NCBI GenBank assembly: GCA_024404435.1
Contig: JAKSPW010000030.1
Span: 1 to 9,998, forward strand
DNA from: Clostridia bacterium
Lineage (GTDB): Bacteria; Bacillota; Clostridia; Oscillospirales; CAG-272
Length of the DNA: 9,998 nucleotides
Reading direction: 5' to 3'
Positions 7,119 through 9,998 of this stretch are shown here, piece after piece. The notes beneath the pieces were generated by a model that saw only the letters and a program-made list of their open reading frames with translations, was not told the DNA's origin and ran no database searches. Numbering within the stretch: the first letter of the stretch is position 1; each line of letters opens with the position of its first letter. The translations under genes and the position numbers were made by a program.

Positions 7119-8429
7119 TCATTTTCCGGGGTCCCAGACCATTCCCGGGGCAAGTCCGGTGCCGCTGACGATCACGAGATCGTTCTCGGCGAGGTAGTAA
7201 TAATACGTCGGCTCGCCGTCCTCGGTGACTTCCGACGTGGGGATCGGCTCCGCGTCTGAGGCTATCTCGCAGAGCACGTATCCGTCCTCCTCGCGGATCG
7301 AGCGGATGAGTCTGAAGGTGACGACCGATCTGTTAAGTATGAATACTCCCTCATGCCCGTCGTAGTGGCGCACCGCCGTGACGGGGAGCCTGAAGCAGTT
7401 CAGTTCGCTCACGGTGACGGAGGCTTCCTGCAGTCTCGTGAAATCGAAGCCCTCGGGGAGTCTCAGGCACTCGAAGATCACGACGGAGTCGTCTCCTCCG
7501 ACGAGTACGGAGGTGACCTTCATTTCAAGATGCCTTGATTCGTTGTTCTTCAGGGTGACGGTATAGCCGGCTCCTTCTTGGAGACGGGCGGCTTCTTCCT
7601 TTTTCATCGGGCAGGCGAGATACCATTTAAGGCTTTTCATTATCTTGCCCGCGGTGTTCTGCGATGCGGCGGGATCGCAGGCTCCGGCGCGCGAGATCAT
7701 GTCCTTCACCTCGGAATAGGTGAGAGACGCGGCGTTCTCGGCGGAGAGCACTCCCTCGTAGCCGTCGCACTCGGAGTAATAGTACCCCGGGACGGGAGCC
7801 GTGCAGGTGCCGAGGCTCGCGCCGAGTCCCGATCTGAGTGAGGCGACCTCGCTCTCGAGAGAAGCGATCTCGGCGGCGAAGTCGGTGACTCTGCCGGTCA
7901 TGACGCCGAGGCGTCTGATGTCGAGGAGCATGTCGCTCTTGTATGCCGCGGCCCTGTCGGGGCTGCCGCTTTCGGCGGCGCGGCGGATCCCGATGACGGA
8001 ATCCGAGATCTCACGGTCGATCGCCGTGGTGTCCCCGACGGTGAGGTGCTGGCTCTGACATCTTTTATAGAATTCTATCTGCTCCTCGAGCAGGAGGATC
8101 TTCGTCTGCGAGCCGGAGGTCGTGCCGGAATACGCTTCGGCGACGACGCTGCCCGCCCTGACCTTTTCTCCGTCTCTCACGACGGGAGTCGGGATCTGAC
8201 CGGAGGCACCGAGCGGCACCGTCACCTCGTCGCGCAGGACGTACGCGTCGCAGCTTATGGTGTCGGGGTAGCTGACCGAGGACGCGAAGACCGTTTCGAG
8301 TCCCGATTTCATCTCGCTCGAAAGGCGGAATCCGATATAGAAAACGAGTCCTATCGCCGCCGCCGAGACTGCGATGTACAGTGCCACGCGCCCGAGATAT
8401 TTTTTGTCAAACAATGCTTTTTTGCCCAT
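7119..8429 (-). CDS. HlyD-like membrane fusion/efflux adaptor-type protein
   Basis: A 436-aa protein with one N-terminal membrane segment (about 12-34) and a large extracytoplasmic part. The order is that of a HlyD/RND-type adaptor. A first lipoyl-like half (about 60-100, with LGASGQIPTPVVRDGEKVRAG and VVAEAY) is followed by a helical hairpin (about 108-200, with leucine-spaced ASLESEVASLRS). A second half contains APVPGYYYSECDGYE (211-225), and beta-barrel strands begin at KSLKWYLACPMKKEEA (265-280). This fits the clostridial 'HlyD family efflux periplasmic adaptor' group, although a Gram-positive cell has no periplasm in the classical sense. No ABC or RND exporter gene is in the window, so the partner and cargo are unknown. 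The ATG at 8427-8429 has AAAGGA 8 bases upstream. The gene follows the preceding one after 18 bases, suggesting one operon with metF. No convincing hairpin terminator follows its stop. Confidence 0.78.
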   Translation of the reverse strand: MGKKALFDKKYLGRVALYIAVSAAAIGLVFYIGFRLSSEMKSGLETVFASSVSYPDTISCDAYVLRDEVTVPLGASGQIPTPVVRDGEKVRAGSVVAEAYSGTTSGSQTKILLLEEQIEFYKRCQSQHLTVGDTTAIDREISDSVIGIRRAAESGSPDRAAAYKSDMLLDIRRLGVMTGRVTDFAAEIASLESEVASLRSGLGASLGTCTAPVPGYYYSECDGYEGVLSAENAASLTYSEVKDMISRAGACDPAASQNTAGKIMKSLKWYLACPMKKEEAARLQEGAGYTVTLKNNESRHLEMKVTSVLVGGDDSVVIFECLRLPEGFDFTRLQEASVTVSELNCFRLPVTAVRHYDGHEGVFILNRSVVTFRLIRSIREEDGYVLCEIASDAEPIPTSEVTEDGEPTYYYYLAENDLVIVSGTGLAPGMVWDPGK

Positions 8430-8447
8430 CGCGTCCGTCCTTTCGTT

Positions 8448-9008
8448 TTATTTGAGGCCGACGACCGCAGTCACGGACTTCGTCGGCGAGAGTAATAAGC
8501 TGTCGTTCAGCGTCAGCCCGATCCTTCTCGGAGCGTCGAGAAGCGAGATGACGTTTTTCTGATATTCAAGCGGGAAATCCCCGTATCCGGGGCTGAAGCG
8601 GGTGGTGGTCTCAAGCCCGTTCACGCCCGCGTCGAGGGCAAGGTCCGCGCAGAAGAGGTCGCACAGCGCCTCGATCCGCTCGGCACCGAGCGCGTCGAGA
8701 AGAAGCGCCTTCGCCGGCGAGATAACACCGTATTTCGCGATCAGTCTGTCGATGCCGACACCGATTGTCGCGGCGAAGACCACCGCGCGGCGGCATCCTT
8801 CAAGGCGGCGCGTCACGTCCTCACCCGGGAAGAGCGCGTCGGTGACGGTGTGGCAGACGGCGAACTTCAGTACGCCTTCCGCTTCGCTTTCGCATTCGCG
8901 GAGAAGACGCGTCACGTCCTCTGCTTCTCCTCTGAGTCCCGCGTATCGGAGTACCTCCGCCTCGTTTACCGGCGGAGCTCCGTAAAACTTCGTGAAAACG
9001 GGTGTCAT
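8448..9008 (-). CDS. Stand-alone methionine synthase (MetH) reactivation domain
   Basis: A 186-aa protein corresponding to the C-terminal AdoMet-binding activation domain of cobalamin-dependent methionine synthase. In full-length MetH this domain supplies the methyl group when cob(II)alamin forms and is reductively remethylated. The AdoMet-binding signature RxxPGY is visible as RFSPGY (Arg137-Tyr142). It is followed by FPLEYQKNVISLLDA and IGLTLNDSLLLSPTKSVTAVVG, both typical of these domains. No homocysteine, folate or cobalamin (DxHxxG) module is present, so this is a separate protein, not a truncated MetH. Its ATG overlaps the metF stop as ATGA (9005-9008), strong evidence for translational coupling. 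The only SD-like sequence is a weak GGGAAA inside metF. The catalytic modules must be elsewhere; a corrinoid-protein reactivase role is an alternative. Confidence 0.85.
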   Translation of the reverse strand: MTPVFTKFYGAPPVNEAEVLRYAGLRGEAEDVTRLLRECESEAEGVLKFAVCHTVTDALFPGEDVTRRLEGCRRAVVFAATIGVGIDRLIAKYGVISPAKALLLDALGAERIEALCDLFCADLALDAGVNGLETTTRFSPGYGDFPLEYQKNVISLLDAPRRIGLTLNDSLLLSPTKSVTAVVGLK

Positions 9009-9889
9009 GCTTTATTTCCCAAAATGCAGGTGAGGTTGCCCTTGATGCTTGCCGCCACGTCGGGCTTGTTCATCGAGTAGACGTGGACGTTCGTGATGCC
9101 GTTGGCGAAAAGGTCGATTATCTGATCCGTCGCGTAGGCGATGCCGGCCTGCTTCATCGCGTCTGCGGAGCCGCCGAAGCGGTCCACGAGAGCCTTGAAG
9201 CGCCTCGGGATGAACGAGCCGGAGAGCTTAATCGCACGGTCGAGCTGACCCGCGTTCGTGATCGGCATGATGCCGGCGACCACCGGCACGGTGATGCCCG
9301 CTTCTCTGATGCGGTAGAGGAAATTATAGAAAAGATCGTTGTCGAAGAACATCTGCGTGGTGAGAAAATCGCAGCCCGCGTCGACTTTTTCCTTGAGATA
9401 TTTCACGTCCTCGCGGCTGTCGGTGCTTTCGGGATGGATCTCCGGATAGCATGCGCCTCCGATGCAGAAGTCCGTGCCCGATTCCTTAAGCTCGCGGACG
9501 AGATCGACCGCGTGGCGGTAATCCCACTTCGATCTGTCGTCGTTTTCCGTTCCGGGAACGAGATCGCCTCTCAGTGCCATGACGTTTTCGATGCCGGCGG
9601 CCTTCATGTCCTCGATGCGGGCATGAACGGTCTCCTTCGTGGAGGAGACGCAGGTGAGATGGGCGAGCATGGGTACGCCGTACTCTTCACCGAGGGATTT
9701 CGCGAGGTCGAGCGTGTAGCGGCTCGTTCCGCCGCCCGCGCCGTAGGTGACGCTCATGAATGCGGGACGGAGCGCGGCGATCTGCCCGGCGGCGTCCTTC
9801 ACGCTTTCAAATGCGGAGTCCACCTTCGGAGGGAATACCTCGAAGGAAAGAGACGGAACGTCTCCGTGGATTATTTCGGAAATCTGCAT
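9005..9889 (-). CDS. metF: 5,10-methylenetetrahydrofolate reductase
   Basis: Flavoprotein reducing 5,10-methylene- to 5-methyl-tetrahydrofolate, the methyl donor for methionine synthesis; in some anaerobes it also works in the Wood-Ljungdahl methyl branch. The protein is 294 aa, typical of a bacterial MetF. The TIM-barrel landmarks are present: LSFEVFPPK with the catalytic Glu17, MSVTYGAGG (45-53), MALRGDLVPG (104-113, Asp109 near the flavin), TTQMFFDND (177-185) and VAGIMPI (204-210). I chose the ATG at 9887-9889 because GGGGAG lies 5 bases upstream. The longer start at 9916 would add nine residues and fall inside a hairpin. The C-terminus overlaps the reactivation-domain gene. The pairing argues for the methionine role; no acetogenesis partner (such as a MetV-type zinc subunit) is seen next to it. 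Confidence 0.95.
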   Translation of the reverse strand: MQISEIIHGDVPSLSFEVFPPKVDSAFESVKDAAGQIAALRPAFMSVTYGAGGGTSRYTLDLAKSLGEEYGVPMLAHLTCVSSTKETVHARIEDMKAAGIENVMALRGDLVPGTENDDRSKWDYRHAVDLVRELKESGTDFCIGGACYPEIHPESTDSREDVKYLKEKVDAGCDFLTTQMFFDNDLFYNFLYRIREAGITVPVVAGIMPITNAGQLDRAIKLSGSFIPRRFKALVDRFGGSADAMKQAGIAYATDQIIDLFANGITNVHVYSMNKPDVAASIKGNLTCILGNKA

Positions 9890-9894
9890 ATTTT

Positions 9895-9901
9895 CTCCCC
9901 C
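9895..9901 (-). promoter_or_regulatory. Shine-Dalgarno site fixing the metF start
   Basis: GGGGGAG on the minus strand is 5 bases from the ATG at 9887-9889. It directly abuts the hairpin at 9902-9916. Confidence 0.7.
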
Positions 9902-9916
9902 GTGCCCGCAGGGCAC
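9902..9916 (-). promoter_or_regulatory. Leader hairpin immediately before the metF Shine-Dalgarno site
   Basis: A perfect 6-bp inverted repeat, GTGCCC-gca-GGGCAC on the plus strand, lies in the short metF leader with no gap before GGGGGAG. It could shape ribosome access or RNA stability, or bind a protein. The leader (about 40-50 bases) is too short for an S-box or cobalamin riboswitch. Confidence 0.4.
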
Positions 9917-9941
9917 ACTTCCGTTGATACGTTATTATAAT

Positions 9942-9970
9942 ATAATAGCACATCCGCGCGATTTTTGCAA
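9942..9970 (-). promoter_or_regulatory. Probable promoter of the metF operon
   Basis: On the minus strand, -35 TTGCAA (9970-9965), a 17-base spacer, and an extended -10 TGCTATTAT with hexamer at 9947-9942. A second TATAAT at 9939-9934 lacks a good -35. The predicted transcript runs through metF, the reactivation-domain gene and the HlyD-like gene. Confidence 0.55.
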
Positions 9971-9972
9971 TA

Positions 9973-9987
9973 GGGCGTTGAACGCCC
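9973..9987. other. GC-rich inverted repeat upstream of metF
   Basis: GGGCGTT (9973-9979) and AACGCCC (9981-9987) are perfectly complementary; a realistic fold is GGGCG-TTGAA-CGCCC. On the minus strand it is followed by TATTGCAAAAAT, not a T run, so it is not a convincing terminator for an upstream gene. It sits just upstream of the proposed -35 of metF. Confidence 0.4.
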
Positions 9988-9998
9988 CGCACTCTGCA

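Noticed and set aside
5470..7197. A 575-codon open frame on the plus strand opposite the parvulin gene
   Set aside because: It runs through the parvulin promoter and has low-complexity Val/Leu/Cys/Arg content. The parvulin motifs on the other strand are unmistakable.
22..8429. A peptide natural-product (RiPP) locus: TldD/TldE plus a HlyD-like adaptor recalls microcin-type maturation and export
   Set aside because: No precursor peptide, YcaO or radical SAM enzyme, or ABC exporter is in the window, and the two parts are about 4.4 kb apart on opposite strands with unrelated genes between. Both families are also common housekeeping genes.
9890..9998. A SAM or cobalamin riboswitch ahead of metF
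   Set aside because: The leader from the predicted transcript start to the ATG is only about 45-50 bases and shows none of the conserved boxes or multi-stem layout.

Overview
The window is ordinary chromosomal DNA of a moderately GC-rich bacterium, most likely a member of the Bacillota, class Clostridia, of the gut type. This is inferred from SD-driven starts, two Bacillota-style lipoproteins, sigma-A-like promoters, compact U-tailed hairpin terminators, and family relationships (a Clostridia-type TldD beginning with a YASVLA-like segment, a free-standing methionine synthase reactivation protein next to metF, and a HlyD-like adaptor of the clostridial type). No genus can be named from the sequence alone. 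I see no tRNA, rRNA, insertion sequence, CRISPR array or phage gene.

Left part, plus strand (1-3657): tldD and tldE form a tight pair encoding the two subunits of a TldD/TldE peptidase. A small acidic lipoprotein gene with a perfect-to-degenerate hexapeptide repeat follows after 32 bases and may be cotranscribed. The block ends at a strong hairpin terminator at 3620-3657 that also looks usable from the other direction.

Middle part, minus strand (3684-7100): a Cthe_2159-like beta-helix lipoprotein with its own promoter converges on the shared terminator. Upstream of it lies a membrane-anchored parvulin-type foldase, with a near-consensus extended -10 promoter, a GTG start and a perfect 13-bp terminator.

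Right part, minus strand (7119-9970): metF, then a stand-alone MetH reactivation domain overlapping it by ATGA, then a HlyD/membrane-fusion-type protein after 18 bases, apparently one operon from a promoter at 9942-9970. MetF makes the methyl-folate that cobalamin-dependent methionine synthase uses, and the small protein should support reductive remethylation of its cobalamin. The catalytic MetH modules must be elsewhere in the genome.

All intergenic gaps are shorter than about 300 bases. I do not see an evidently new defence or mobile system. The most interesting points are the split MetH arrangement, the adaptor with no visible exporter, the tandem-parvulin architecture, and the two surface lipoproteins with unusual low-complexity segments.
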